Shown: positions 26,867 to 35,300 of the stretch, in pieces
Layout of the letters: each line of letters starts with the position of its first letter
Position numbering within the stretch: the first letter of the stretch is position 1
Assembly (NCBI GenBank): GCA_022843145.1
Contig: JALHOF010000013.1
Coordinates: forward strand, 62,001-126,000
Source of the DNA: Hyphomicrobium sp.
GTDB taxonomy: Bacteria; Pseudomonadota; Alphaproteobacteria; Rhizobiales; Hyphomicrobiaceae
Length of the DNA: 64,000 bases
Direction: 5' to 3'
Notes under the pieces: model-generated
Told to the model about the DNA's origin: nothing
What the model saw: the letters and a program-made list of their open reading frames with translations, nothing else
Databases searched by the model: none
Position numbers and translations under genes: made by a program

Positions 26867-27831
26867 TATTTGCTTCCCGCCAAGACCTTCATGTCTTCGA
26901 GCTGCGCGGCGAGATATGCTCCGGCTTTGCTCGCGTCGATGTAACTGTCAGCGGAGGCATACTGTTCTTCAAGAAACTTCTTGAAGTCAGGCGAGCCCGC
27001 GACCTGTGCCAAGGCGCTCGACAGCGCCGCAATGCGATCGGGCGGTGTCCCTGCGCGAACAACGATCGAGCGGAACTGCGGCAGGGCGACCTTGTAGCCC
27101 AACTCATGTGAGCTCGGGATGTCCTTGAACGCAGGATGCCGTTCCTTGCCGAAGATCATCAAGGGGCGGATCTGGTTGCTTTTGATGAACTGCGCGACGT
27201 CGCCGGCCTGCTCGTACAACGCATCGGCATGGCCGCCCAGGATCGAGACGTATCGCTCACTAGGCTTGGCGAATGGGACCTGGTTGATCTTCACTCCATT
27301 GCCTTCGAGGGCCTTCAAGGAATAATCGTCGACACTGCCGAAGCCGAGCGTCGCCACTTTCAACGTGCCCGGGTTGGCCTTGGCGGCCTTCTCGAAATCG
27401 GCCCATGTCTTGTGGGGGCTGTTCTCGGCCACGAAGATGAACGACGGCCCCTGAATCATGACGGCGACCGGAACAATGTCGGCAAGTGTCCAGCGTGGGT
27501 TGGCGCCGGCAAGAAGGGCATGGCTATCGGCGATGTAAACCGCCATCGAGTGCCCGTCAGCGGGTGCGGCGAGCAGTTTGGCCATGCCGGTGCCACCGGT
27601 CGCTCCGGCGACGTTGACAACGGGCATTGCCTGCCCGAACGCCGGCTCGGCGAGCTTGCCAACAAGGCGCGCAAGCTGATCCGCACCACCGCCGGGACCC
27701 CACGGCACGATAAATTCGACCGGACGTGCCGGAAACTTCTCCTGCGCGACGCCTGTCGCCGCTGTTGCTACAATGGTACCGAGTGCGATTGCTGCACCCG
27801 CGAACAGTTTGTTCGCCATGCCTTGAGCCAT
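26866..27831 (-). CDS. tctC: Tripartite tricarboxylate transporter substrate-binding protein TctC
   Basis: Periplasmic binding protein of the Bug family, 321 residues. A signal peptide (FAGAAIALGTIVATAATGVAQ) precedes KFPARPVEFIVPWGPGGGAD, the signature Bug start. Later blocks are FVAENSPHKTWADF and LKVATLGFGSVDDYSL. First gene of the importer operon; GGGAAGG precedes the ATG at 27831. It defines ligand specificity, here inferred to be a C2 sulfonate. Confidence 0.92.
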   Translation of the reverse strand: MAQGMANKLFAGAAIALGTIVATAATGVAQEKFPARPVEFIVPWGPGGGADQLARLVGKLAEPAFGQAMPVVNVAGATGGTGMAKLLAAPADGHSMAVYIADSHALLAGANPRWTLADIVPVAVMIQGPSFIFVAENSPHKTWADFEKAAKANPGTLKVATLGFGSVDDYSLKALEGNGVKINQVPFAKPSERYVSILGGHADALYEQAGDVAQFIKSNQIRPLMIFGKERHPAFKDIPSSHELGYKVALPQFRSIVVRAGTPPDRIAALSSALAQVAGSPDFKKFLEEQYASADSYIDASKAGAYLAAQLEDMKVLAGSK

Positions 27832-27967
27832 ATCGTTTCCCTTCCCTGATCACTGCGACTGAAATTCGATGATTTCGTCGCTCGCAATTGAGCATACCTA
27901 TCGACACTCTGCACCGTCGCTGGCAGGCTTCATTCTCTTGGCGCACGCGGACTATTGATCACTTTTC

Positions 27968-27984
27968 CGGGACGCAGTGTCCCA
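27968..27984. promoter_or_regulatory. 17-bp dyad operator, copy C (tctC-iclR intergenic)
   Basis: CGGGACGCAGTGTCCCA has arms GGGAC/GTCCC around 5 bp. It lies between the divergent tctC and iclR genes, 137 bp before tctC and 96 bp before the iclR ATG at 28080, where it could control both. It is the second member of the TGGGAY-N5-RTCCCA set. Confidence 0.6.
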
Positions 27985-28079
27985 AGATCGATGAGATAGG
28001 TTAGGTTGTCAATCGAAGATGTCGAATTCGACCCGCCAGAGGCCTGCGAAGCCTCTCGTGTGGTTGTGACGCAAAGAGG

Positions 28080-28970
28080 ATGCACTATTCCATCATGGCA
28101 GTCCGCAACACGACGACTTCAGCCGCCAGAAAGTCCTCTCCGGCTTCGAAAGCCGTGCAACGAAAAACTCTGGAGTTGGCCGCTGAAGGCGACCGGCGCT
28201 CGGCGTTGGACAAAGCCCTGATCGTGCTCGAGGCGGTCGTAGCCCGGCCGCGGCCGGTCGGGCTTCCCGATTTGAGCGCCGAATTGAGACTCCCTCGGCA
28301 GACCATCCATCGGATCCTGCAGCAACTGGCTGAGAATGGGCTGTTGGTTCGCGATCCGTCGCGCGATCGCTATGCGATCGGGCCGCGCCTGTCTCACCTC
28401 GCCCTGTCCGCACTTTCGTCGGCCAATCAAGGCGCGCCCGTCCGTGCGATCTTGACCGACCTCGTCGGGGATATAGGCGAGACTTGCAATGTCGGGGTGC
28501 TGGACGGACTTGATTTCGTCTATCTCGATCGGGTCGAGTGCTCCTGGTCGCTGCGCGTGCACTTGATGCCAGGCAGCCGGGTTCCGGCCTACTGCACAAG
28601 CGGCGGTAAAGTTCTGCTGGCGCATCTCGACCCTGCACTGCGGGCGGGTTTGCTGAGGAGCAGGACACTCGAGGCGTATACGGGTGCGACCATGGTCTCG
28701 CCAGACGTTCTCGAAGCTGAACTCGATCAAGTGCGCGCGCGCGGGTTCGCAATGAACGACGAGGAGTTCACAGTTGGCATCGTGGGCGCGGCCGTGCCGA
28801 TCCTCGATGGCCAGGGACGGGCCTATGGCGCGCTGGCCGTCCATGGTCCGTCCCCGCGGCTCTCTATTTCCCGCGCCCGAAGCTACCTACCTCAACTGAA
28901 AGCAGCGGCCGAAAAGCTGGCCAGCGTCTGGAACATCGGAGCCGCGCCCGAAAAGAAGGACGGGCGCTGA
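28080..28970 (+). CDS. IclR-family transcriptional regulator of the sulfonate cluster
   Basis: A 296-residue regulator. An N-terminal basic lead is followed by a winged helix (ALDKALIVLEAVVARPRPVG, then LRLPRQTIHRILQQLAENGL) and the IclR effector domain (YLDRVECSWSLRVHLMPGSR, YCTSGGKVLLAHL, GFAMNDEEFTVGIVGAAVPI). ATG 28080 and ATG 28095 are both possible; neither has an ideal ribosome site. It is divergent from tctCBA and is followed by xsc. It is the likely reader of the three 17-bp dyads, with a sulfonate or its CoA ester as inducer. Confidence 0.88.
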   Translation: MHYSIMAVRNTTTSAARKSSPASKAVQRKTLELAAEGDRRSALDKALIVLEAVVARPRPVGLPDLSAELRLPRQTIHRILQQLAENGLLVRDPSRDRYAIGPRLSHLALSALSSANQGAPVRAILTDLVGDIGETCNVGVLDGLDFVYLDRVECSWSLRVHLMPGSRVPAYCTSGGKVLLAHLDPALRAGLLRSRTLEAYTGATMVSPDVLEAELDQVRARGFAMNDEEFTVGIVGAAVPILDGQGRAYGALAVHGPSPRLSISRARSYLPQLKAAAEKLASVWNIGAAPEKKDGR

Positions 28971-29030
28971 ACGCGACTGTGGCGCAATAGACGGTCGGTC
29001 TTGACAGCGGGCAGCAGGACATTCAGAAAG

Positions 29031-29047
29031 TGGGATGTGGCGTCCCA
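29031..29047. promoter_or_regulatory. 17-bp dyad operator, copy B (xsc promoter)
   Basis: TGGGATGTGGCGTCCCA has arms TGGGAT/GTCCCA around 5 bp. It lies 163-179 bp upstream of xsc and 61 bp after iclR. It has the same spacing and arms as copies A and C. Confidence 0.6.
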
Positions 29048-29209
29048 ACAAGCTCAAGTCGGCCCGCTCCTTCATTTCCGCCGATTCTATTTGCTGGTGG
29101 CGGAGCAAGTCAGCGACCAGTGAGCGCAACGTAGGACTGCTCAGGAGACACGCACGAGACTCGTCGTGTGACGGACGGACGGTCGGCGGAAAGCAAAGGA
29201 CGTATCACG

Positions 29210-30985
29210 ATGAAGATGACCACCGAGGAAGCCTTTGTGAAGGTGCTGCAGATGCACGGCATCGAGCACGGGTTCGGCATTATCGGTTCGGCATTCATGC
29301 CGATCTCCGATCTCTTCCCCAAGGCCGGGATCACGTTCTGGGACGTGGCGCACGAAACCAATGGCGGCCTTATTTGTGATGGCTACACGCGGGCAACGGG
29401 CAAGATCGCGATGGCGATTGCGCAAAATGGTCCGGGCGTCACCGGCTTCGTCACGGCGATCAAGACCGCCTATTGGAACCACACGCCCATGCTGCTGGTC
29501 ACACCGCAGGCCGCGAACCGCACGATTGGTCAGGGAGGCTTCCAGGAAGTCGAGCAGATGGCGATGTTCCGCGACATGGTCTGCTATCAGGAAGAGGTGC
29601 GTGACGCATCGCGCGTGCCCGAAGTTCTGAACCGCGTGATCTCGAAGGCGATCCGCCTTTCGGCGCCAGCTCAGATAAACTTGCCGCGCGATTATTGGAC
29701 CCAGGTGATCGATGTCGATCTGCCGGCCATTGTCCGCTTCGAGCGGCCGGCGGGAGGTGCCAAAGCCATCGCGGAAGCCGCGCGCCTGCTCTCCGAAGCA
29801 AAATTTCCAGTCATTCTGTCCGGCGCTGGTGTCGTGATCGGCGGCGCGATCCAAGATTGCGTCGCACTCGCAGAACGGTTGGATGCGCCCGTCTGCAGTG
29901 GATATCAGCACAATGACAGCTTCCCCGGCAGCCATCGGCTTGCGGCAGGTCCGCTCGGCTACAATGGTTCCAAGGCCGCGATGGAGTTGATTTCCAAGGC
30001 CGATGTCGTACTGGCGCTAGGCACCCGCCTCAATCCATTCTCGACGCTGCCCGGCTACGGGATCGACTATTGGCCGAAGACGGCGAAGATCATCCAAGTC
30101 GACATCAATCCGGATCGCATCGGCTTGGCCAAGCCAGTGGCCGTCGGCATCTGCGGTGATGCGAAACTCGTGGCGCAACAGATCCTCGCACAGCTTTCGG
30201 CCAGCGCTGGCAATGCCGGGCGTGAAGAACGCAAGGCCATCATCCATCAGGCCAAGTCGGCATGGCGTCAGGCGTTGTCGAGCATGGACCATGAGGACGA
30301 CGATCCGGGCACGACGTGGAACGATCGCGCGCGGAAGCGCGATCCGAACAGGATGTCGCCGCGTCAGGCTTGGCGCGCGATCCAGGCCGCGCTGCCACCG
30401 GATGCTATCGTCTCATCCGACATCGGCAACAACTGCGCCATCGGCAATGCCTACCCATCGTTCGAACAAGGCCGCAAGTATCTCGCGCCCGGACTGTTCG
30501 GGCCATGCGGATATGGCTTTCCGGCGATCATCGGCGCCAAGATCGGTTGCCCGGACGTCCCTGTCGTCGGCTTTGCAGGCGACGGCGCATTCGGCATCTC
30601 GATGAACGAAATGAGCTCGATCGGCCGCGAGGAATGGCCGGGGATTACGATGGTGATCTTCCGCAACTATCAATGGGGCGCTGAAAAGCGGAACACCACG
30701 CTCTGGTACAACGACAACTTCGTCGGCACCGAGCTCGATCCGCACTTGAGCTACGCGCGCGTCGCGGAGGGCTGCGGGCTGAAGGGCGTCGCCGTGACGA
30801 CGCAGGAGCAACTGACCAAGGCCCTGACCGAAGCGTGCGAAGCGCAGAAGCAGCGCGTCACCACGTTCATCGAGGTCATTCTCAATCAGGAACTCGGCGA
30901 GCCGTTCCGCCGCGACGCGATGAAGAAGCCGGTCGTCATCGCGGGCATCAGCCGCGAGGACATGCGGCCGCAGGACGTATCGTAA
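29210..30985 (+). CDS. xsc: Sulfoacetaldehyde acetyltransferase Xsc
   Basis: Thiamine-diphosphate enzyme that turns sulfoacetaldehyde plus phosphate into acetyl phosphate and sulfite. Its 591 residues match the family length. The N-terminal domain starts MKMTTEEAFVKVLQMHGIEH and holds Xsc-specific blocks GIIGSAFMPISDLFPKAGI, TQVIDVDLPAIVRFERP and GYQHNDSFPGSH. The ThDP/Mg motif runs GDGAFGISMNEMSSIGREEW to NYQWG. ATG 29210 has AAGGA 9 bp before it. This is the desulfonating enzyme of the cluster. Confidence 0.96.
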   Translation: MKMTTEEAFVKVLQMHGIEHGFGIIGSAFMPISDLFPKAGITFWDVAHETNGGLICDGYTRATGKIAMAIAQNGPGVTGFVTAIKTAYWNHTPMLLVTPQAANRTIGQGGFQEVEQMAMFRDMVCYQEEVRDASRVPEVLNRVISKAIRLSAPAQINLPRDYWTQVIDVDLPAIVRFERPAGGAKAIAEAARLLSEAKFPVILSGAGVVIGGAIQDCVALAERLDAPVCSGYQHNDSFPGSHRLAAGPLGYNGSKAAMELISKADVVLALGTRLNPFSTLPGYGIDYWPKTAKIIQVDINPDRIGLAKPVAVGICGDAKLVAQQILAQLSASAGNAGREERKAIIHQAKSAWRQALSSMDHEDDDPGTTWNDRARKRDPNRMSPRQAWRAIQAALPPDAIVSSDIGNNCAIGNAYPSFEQGRKYLAPGLFGPCGYGFPAIIGAKIGCPDVPVVGFAGDGAFGISMNEMSSIGREEWPGITMVIFRNYQWGAEKRNTTLWYNDNFVGTELDPHLSYARVAEGCGLKGVAVTTQEQLTKALTEACEAQKQRVTTFIEVILNQELGEPFRRDAMKKPVVIAGISREDMRPQDVS

Positions 30986-31020
30986 TATCGGGATCGAGGT
31001 CGAAAGTTTGAACAGTCGAG

Positions 31021-31050
31021 GCGAGGGCTGCAACGCCCTCGCTTCGTTGT
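31021..31050. terminator. Bidirectional terminator between xsc and pta
   Basis: An 8-bp perfect stem GCGAGGGC (31021-31028)/GCCCTCGC (31035-31042) has a 6-nt loop and is followed by TTCGTTGTTCT. It lies 36 bp after the xsc stop and ends just before the convergent pta stop. Confidence 0.65.
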
Positions 31051-31058
31051 TCTCGGAA

Positions 31059-31997
31059 TTAAACGGCAGCGGTCTGCCGTAGTTCCCAGTTGCGCATGGC
31101 TGCCGCGAGTGCTGCGGAGGCGAGACGCGCCGCCGCCGGGTCCGATCGGCTGGTCAGCAGGATCGGAACCTTCGCGCCGAGTACGACGCCGCCCATACAT
31201 GCGCCCATGAACTGGGTCATCATTTTCATCAAGGCGTTGCCGACGACGATTTCCGGCATGATGAGTATGTCGGCAGCGCCGGCAACCGGCGAGACCACGC
31301 CCTTCACCTTGACCGCTTCGGGAGACACACAGAGGTCGAAGGCCAGCGGTCCATCTACGTCGGCATCCAGGATTGCGTCCTTTGCCCAGCGCGTCAGTTC
31401 CACGGCCTCCGTCGTCGAGGGGATGCGGGGCGAGGGGACCTCGGTCGCCGAGAGCAGCGCAACCTTAGGCCGCTCGTTGCCGAGTGCATGCGCCAGGGCG
31501 ATGGCATTGGCGATGATGACCTTTTTCAGCTCGACGTCAGGCGCGGGATTAAGCGCGCCATCGGTCAGGATCAATGAGCCCGCGCGCCCCGGCACGGTCA
31601 AATGCGAGATGTGCGTCAAGGGTTTGCCAATCCTGAGACCGGCCTCCTTGTTGAGCACGGCCTTCATGAAGACGTCGGTGTGAAGGTGCCCCTTCATGAG
31701 TGCTTCGGCGCGGCCCCGGCCTGTCGCCATCGCGCCGGCTTGCGCGGCGGCTTCTTCGCCGCTGGCCTCGATGATCTCGAAGATTGCGATGTCCCAACCA
31801 ATCCGATCTGCAGAACGCCGCATTTCGGAGAGATCGCCGACGAGAACCGGTTCCATGATCCCCGCCTCGGTCGCATCTCGCGCACTTTCCAAGACAACGT
31901 CATTGACGGCATTGATGACCATCGTGCGGACGGGCTTGCCCCCGCGTGCCGCCGCGAGTAGCGGTTGCGGGCATTCGTAGATCTGGCCTCCGAGCAT
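31059..31997 (-). CDS. pta: Phosphate acetyltransferase
   Basis: Short-type phosphotransacetylase (PTA/PTB domain only), 312 residues. Typical stretches are LMKGHLHTDVFMKAVLNKEA, THISHLTVPGRAGSLILTDG, KVALLSATEVPSPRIPST, DGPLAFDLCVSPEAVKVKG and ADILIMPEIVVGNALMKMM. It converts the acetyl phosphate made by Xsc to acetyl-CoA. ATG 31997 has GGGAGGAC upstream; the frame is open to 32060. It is convergent with xsc, and no full copy of the 17-bp operator precedes it. Confidence 0.92.
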   Translation of the reverse strand: MLGGQIYECPQPLLAAARGGKPVRTMVINAVNDVVLESARDATEAGIMEPVLVGDLSEMRRSADRIGWDIAIFEIIEASGEEAAAQAGAMATGRGRAEALMKGHLHTDVFMKAVLNKEAGLRIGKPLTHISHLTVPGRAGSLILTDGALNPAPDVELKKVIIANAIALAHALGNERPKVALLSATEVPSPRIPSTTEAVELTRWAKDAILDADVDGPLAFDLCVSPEAVKVKGVVSPVAGAADILIMPEIVVGNALMKMMTQFMGACMGGVVLGAKVPILLTSRSDPAAARLASAALAAAMRNWELRQTAAV

Positions 31998-32100
31998 TTC
32001 TGACGGTCCTCCCAAAGCGAAACGTGCGCGGCACATTGCTACGCGCTGGGAGTGCGGCATGCAATTCGACGTTTGCCGCGAGAGTTTAGGGGCGGGCCGG

Positions 32101-33012
32101 CTAGTTCAATGCCCGAGCAAGCGGACGCTCAGTGTGCGGCACGACGACTGATGCCGATGACACCAGAGGAATTTCATTGAGCAAGACTTCGATCTCCCGG
32201 ATGATGTGCGCCGTCATCGGAAGATACCGCGGGTCCTTCTTCTTGATGCAGGCGGTCTCGGTCTGCTTGCAGAGTTTGTAGAGCCGTGTCGCGCCGATCG
32301 TCCCTGCGCTGCCCGCCAGCGCATGACACGTCGTCATGAGAAGGCTCACGTCACCAGTCGACGCCGCGGTTCGCAGTTGCGCAGCGCGGCTTCGCATCTC
32401 AACTCTGAGGATTTCCATGAGGGCCGGCATTTCCTCGTATCCGGTTTCTTCTGCAAGCTGTGCCAGCACCGTACGATCGAGCACCGGCCCATACTTCATC
32501 GAGCCGCCAGCGGGAGTTTTGACGGTCACGGGCGCTTTCTCGTGAGTCGGCTCTTGAACCACGGAGGCCGATTGACGCGCGGACCCATTTGCGCCCGCAT
32601 CACGTTGAGCGGCGGAAGGACCATGAACCGGCGCGAGGGCAGGTGTCGCCTGTTGGACATCCATCACGGTCACTCGCCTTGAGAGTTCATCGAGCAACGC
32701 TTGCTTGCGGAACGGTTTGGAGACGATGGACGTGATCCCGGCCTTCATGATGCGTTCTTGCTCGCTGGCGATGGCATGAGCAGTCAGAGCGATGATCGGG
32801 ATCGCACTCCTCTTCTGGCGGCGCTCGCGTTCACGGATGCGCGCCGTCGCGGTCAAGCCGTCCATGACCGGCATCGATACGTCCAGCCGATCTGGCACGA
32901 CAGCCGCAAAAATATCAATCAGGCGAAACGGTTGCGGGGGTGGCTGATCGCGATCACTGACCTTGGAGAGCTGCTGCGGGCCGAACCTCATGTTTCGATC
33001 GGGTATCTCCAA
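32101..33012 (-). pseudogene. Truncated receiver-HPt phosphorelay gene
   Basis: The recognisable part runs from about 32883 to 32101. It starts in the middle of a receiver domain, right at the phospho-acceptor Asp (LDVSMPVMDGLTATARIRER), continues through the conserved Thr and Lys (IIALTAHAIASEQERI, IVSKPFRKQALLDEL), and ends with an HPt domain whose His is in CHALAGSAGTIGATRLYK. The first half of the receiver, including its acidic pair, is missing. The frame stays open to an ATG at 33012, but that stretch does not resemble a receiver and is antisense to the next gene. It looks like the 3' end of a hybrid kinase or REC-HPt gene cut by a rearrangement. Confidence 0.7.
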
Positions 33013-35052
33013 GGCGCGGCCTTGCTTTCCGCGCCGCTGACCGTAATCGCGGCCCAGACAATGGAAGATGCACGCTTCGACCTCCGTGCGCTCAAGATCT
33101 TCGACAACCTCGAGAAGACTTCCGTGTTCAGCCTGGCCAACGGATCGATGTCGGTCGATTGGTCGCTTTCGGCACTACAGAAGATCCAAGCCGTCACACC
33201 CGAGCGCCTCATGTTCCTTTTGGCGGCCACGGCCTTTACGCTCCTCGGCTGGCGCATCACCAACGGAATGCAATCCCTCAACGTTTCACTCGAGAGCGAG
33301 CGTGACAAGTCACAAAAGGCCGTCGAAGCGAAATCACACTTCCTGGCGAAGATGAGCCACGAAATTCGGACCCCGTTGAACGCAATCATTGGAATGGCCG
33401 ATCTCATCAATAAGGATCGACTGTCTGCCAAACAGCAGCGCTATCTCAGGGAACTCAATTGGTCCGCTGAAGGGCTGACGAAGCTGATCGATGATCTGCT
33501 CGATTTTTCCAAGATCGAGGCGGGTCAGATTACGCTCGAGGCGCTGCCGGTCGAGTTGCAACCATTTTTCTCTCATGTCAGCAACAGCGTGGCGCCCAAG
33601 TTCCGCGCGAAGGGCGTCGTGTTCTACCTGAAGATGCACGAAGACCTTCCGCGCCACGCCTTGCTGGATACGCACCGCGTTCGTCAGATCGTCCTCAACT
33701 TGCTGACCAACGCCGCAAAGTTCACGGCCCAAGGTCACGTGGGGCTGCTCGTCCGGCCGGTGGAAGAAGCGGACGGAACATCGTGGATTGAAATTTCCGT
33801 CAAAGACACCGGAATCGGGATTCCGGATGATCTTCGCGATCGCATCTTCGAGAAGTTCGCCCAGGCGGACGATTCCACGACACGGATCTATGGCGGCACG
33901 GGCCTCGGCCTGACCATCGTCAAAGAACTCGTCGATGTCATGGGTGGTCGCATTTGGGTGTCTGGCGAGTTCGGAGCAGGATCGACGTTTACCGTCACTC
34001 TGCCGCTCGACGCGCTGACAGCCGATCAGATCGCCGACGTCAGGTTCATGGAGCGGAGCCGGAAATCAGAATTGGCCGAGCAATCGGCACTTGCAAGCGC
34101 AGGAGCAGAGGCGCGGCCGGCGCCGCGGCCAATGCGGATCCTGATAGCCGAGGATGATCGCATCAACAGAATGTACATGAAGGAACTCATCCGGAGTATG
34201 GGTCACGAGAGTACGTTCGCCCACAACGGTCTCGAAGCCGTCGATCTCGCCTCGTCCCGGTCGTTCGATATCATCCTGATGGACTGCCAGATGCCGCTGT
34301 GCGACGGGTACGAAGCGACCCGTCGCCTTCGCGCCCTGGGAGCGGGCACCCATGGTGGTGACGCCATCATTCTCGCACTTACCGCGAACGCCCTGGCCGA
34401 CGAACGCCAGAAATGTCTCGCGGCCGGCATGAACGACTATCTCACCAAGCCGATACGCGAGCCGGCACTCGCATGCGCGTTTTCGACGTGGCGGCAGTCC
34501 ACCGGGATCGCAGGCTCCACCCGGGCGGCAAGCACCATGCCGTCGGTGCCTGCTGGAGCGCTCGAGGATTGTTCGGCCCCTCGGCCGCCGGTGGACATCG
34601 TCGACGGCGCGATCGTCACGCAGGCCGCCAAGGACAACTCGATCGAGGCATCAGCAACCGCTGCGTCACCGGCATGTCTGACCGGCAATGCGGCGCTGGT
34701 GATCGACAATTGCCGTATCGAGGACCTGCGGCAATCGATGGGGGCCAGCTTCCCAACCATGCTGAATTGCTTCATCGAGGACTTGAACACCTATTCGTCG
34801 GCTGTGCTCAAAGCGTTCGCCAATCAGAACTATACCGAGGCCCGTCGTATCGCGCACTCGTTGAAATCGACATCACTGCTCGTCGGCGCTGTCGGATTGA
34901 GTGACGAAGCGAGGGCGCTCGAGGCTTTGCTGATGCATCAACCGGACGATGGCATGAGCGCCGAGATCGAAGCGAAACTTTCGACGATGGGGGCGACCAT
35001 TTCGGTCGTCGCCGCGGAACTGCAAACGTACCAGGAGCGGCAGGCGGCATAG
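32701..35052 (+). CDS. Hybrid sensor histidine kinase (HK-REC-HPt), apparently 5'-truncated
   Basis: Phosphorelay kinase. Domains in order: remnant sensor and one membrane helix (RLMFLLAATAFTLLGWRI), HisKA with KSHFLAKMSHEIRTPLNAII, HATPase_c (LLTNAAKFTAQG, VKDTGIGIPDD, GGTGLGLTIVKELVDVMGG), receiver (MRILIAEDDRINRMYMKELI, LMDCQMPLCDGYEATR) and HPt (RRIAHSLKSTSLLVGAVGL). The frame opens at 32701, but up to about 32890 it is antisense to the truncated receiver gene and has no protein-like character. Credible sequence starts near KRLRGWLIAITDLGELLRAE. The original start and most of the sensor are gone, so it may be unexpressed or constitutive. Confidence 0.75.
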   Translation: MLAERFGDDGRDPGLHDAFLLAGDGMSSQSDDRDRTPLLAALAFTDARRRGQAVHDRHRYVQPIWHDSRKNINQAKRLRGWLIAITDLGELLRAEPHVSIGYLQGAALLSAPLTVIAAQTMEDARFDLRALKIFDNLEKTSVFSLANGSMSVDWSLSALQKIQAVTPERLMFLLAATAFTLLGWRITNGMQSLNVSLESERDKSQKAVEAKSHFLAKMSHEIRTPLNAIIGMADLINKDRLSAKQQRYLRELNWSAEGLTKLIDDLLDFSKIEAGQITLEALPVELQPFFSHVSNSVAPKFRAKGVVFYLKMHEDLPRHALLDTHRVRQIVLNLLTNAAKFTAQGHVGLLVRPVEEADGTSWIEISVKDTGIGIPDDLRDRIFEKFAQADDSTTRIYGGTGLGLTIVKELVDVMGGRIWVSGEFGAGSTFTVTLPLDALTADQIADVRFMERSRKSELAEQSALASAGAEARPAPRPMRILIAEDDRINRMYMKELIRSMGHESTFAHNGLEAVDLASSRSFDIILMDCQMPLCDGYEATRRLRALGAGTHGGDAIILALTANALADERQKCLAAGMNDYLTKPIREPALACAFSTWRQSTGIAGSTRAASTMPSVPAGALEDCSAPRPPVDIVDGAIVTQAAKDNSIEASATAASPACLTGNAALVIDNCRIEDLRQSMGASFPTMLNCFIEDLNTYSSAVLKAFANQNYTEARRIAHSLKSTSLLVGAVGLSDEARALEALLMHQPDDGMSAEIEAKLSTMGATISVVAAELQTYQERQAA

Positions 35053-35094
35053 CGCCGTCTCGGTAGTCCGCCTGACGCCGCGGCAAGGATGCCG

Positions 35095-35115
35095 TGGCGG
35101 AGGGGGTGTCCGCCA
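35095..35115. other. attL core site
   Basis: TGGCGGA-GGGGGTG-TCCGCCA: two inverted 7-bp core-binding sites around a 7-bp overlap. The first 14 bp recur at 48936-48949 in the tRNA-Ser 3' end. This is the expected form of a tyrosine-recombinase core site. The right arm TCCGCCA belongs to the island. Confidence 0.75.
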
Positions 35116-35251
35116 AGCCTAGCGAACAGCACCATCCAGCCAAGTCCAGGAAGGACAAATAAACAAGCGCCTTATCAGTCAGTTATAGTGCCATAGGCAC
35201 CATTCGCGCTCCAGCACCGTCGATTGCTGACCGATCAAATCCATGCTTTTG

Positions 35252-35284
35252 TGGTGGATGAAGTGGTGGATGTAATGGTGGATG
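35252..35284 (+). repeat. Left integrase arm-site array (3 x TGGTGGATG)
   Basis: Three TGGTGGATG copies start at 35252, 35264 and 35276, a 12-bp period. An identical array lies at 48860-48892 near the other island end. They sit 137 bp inside the attL core and just before the integrase gene, which fits arm-type integrase binding sites. Confidence 0.65.
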
Positions 35285-35300
35285 CGGGCGCTGGGCGGGG

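Noticed and set aside
31998-32060. A fourth 17-bp operator before pta
   Set aside because: Only isolated TGGGA half-sites are present, one of them part of the pta ribosome site; no second arm at the right spacing.
35252-35284. Short tandem repeats as a CRISPR array
   Set aside because: The repeats are 9 bp with 3-bp gaps; no spacers and no cas genes. Their presence at both island ends fits integrase arm sites.
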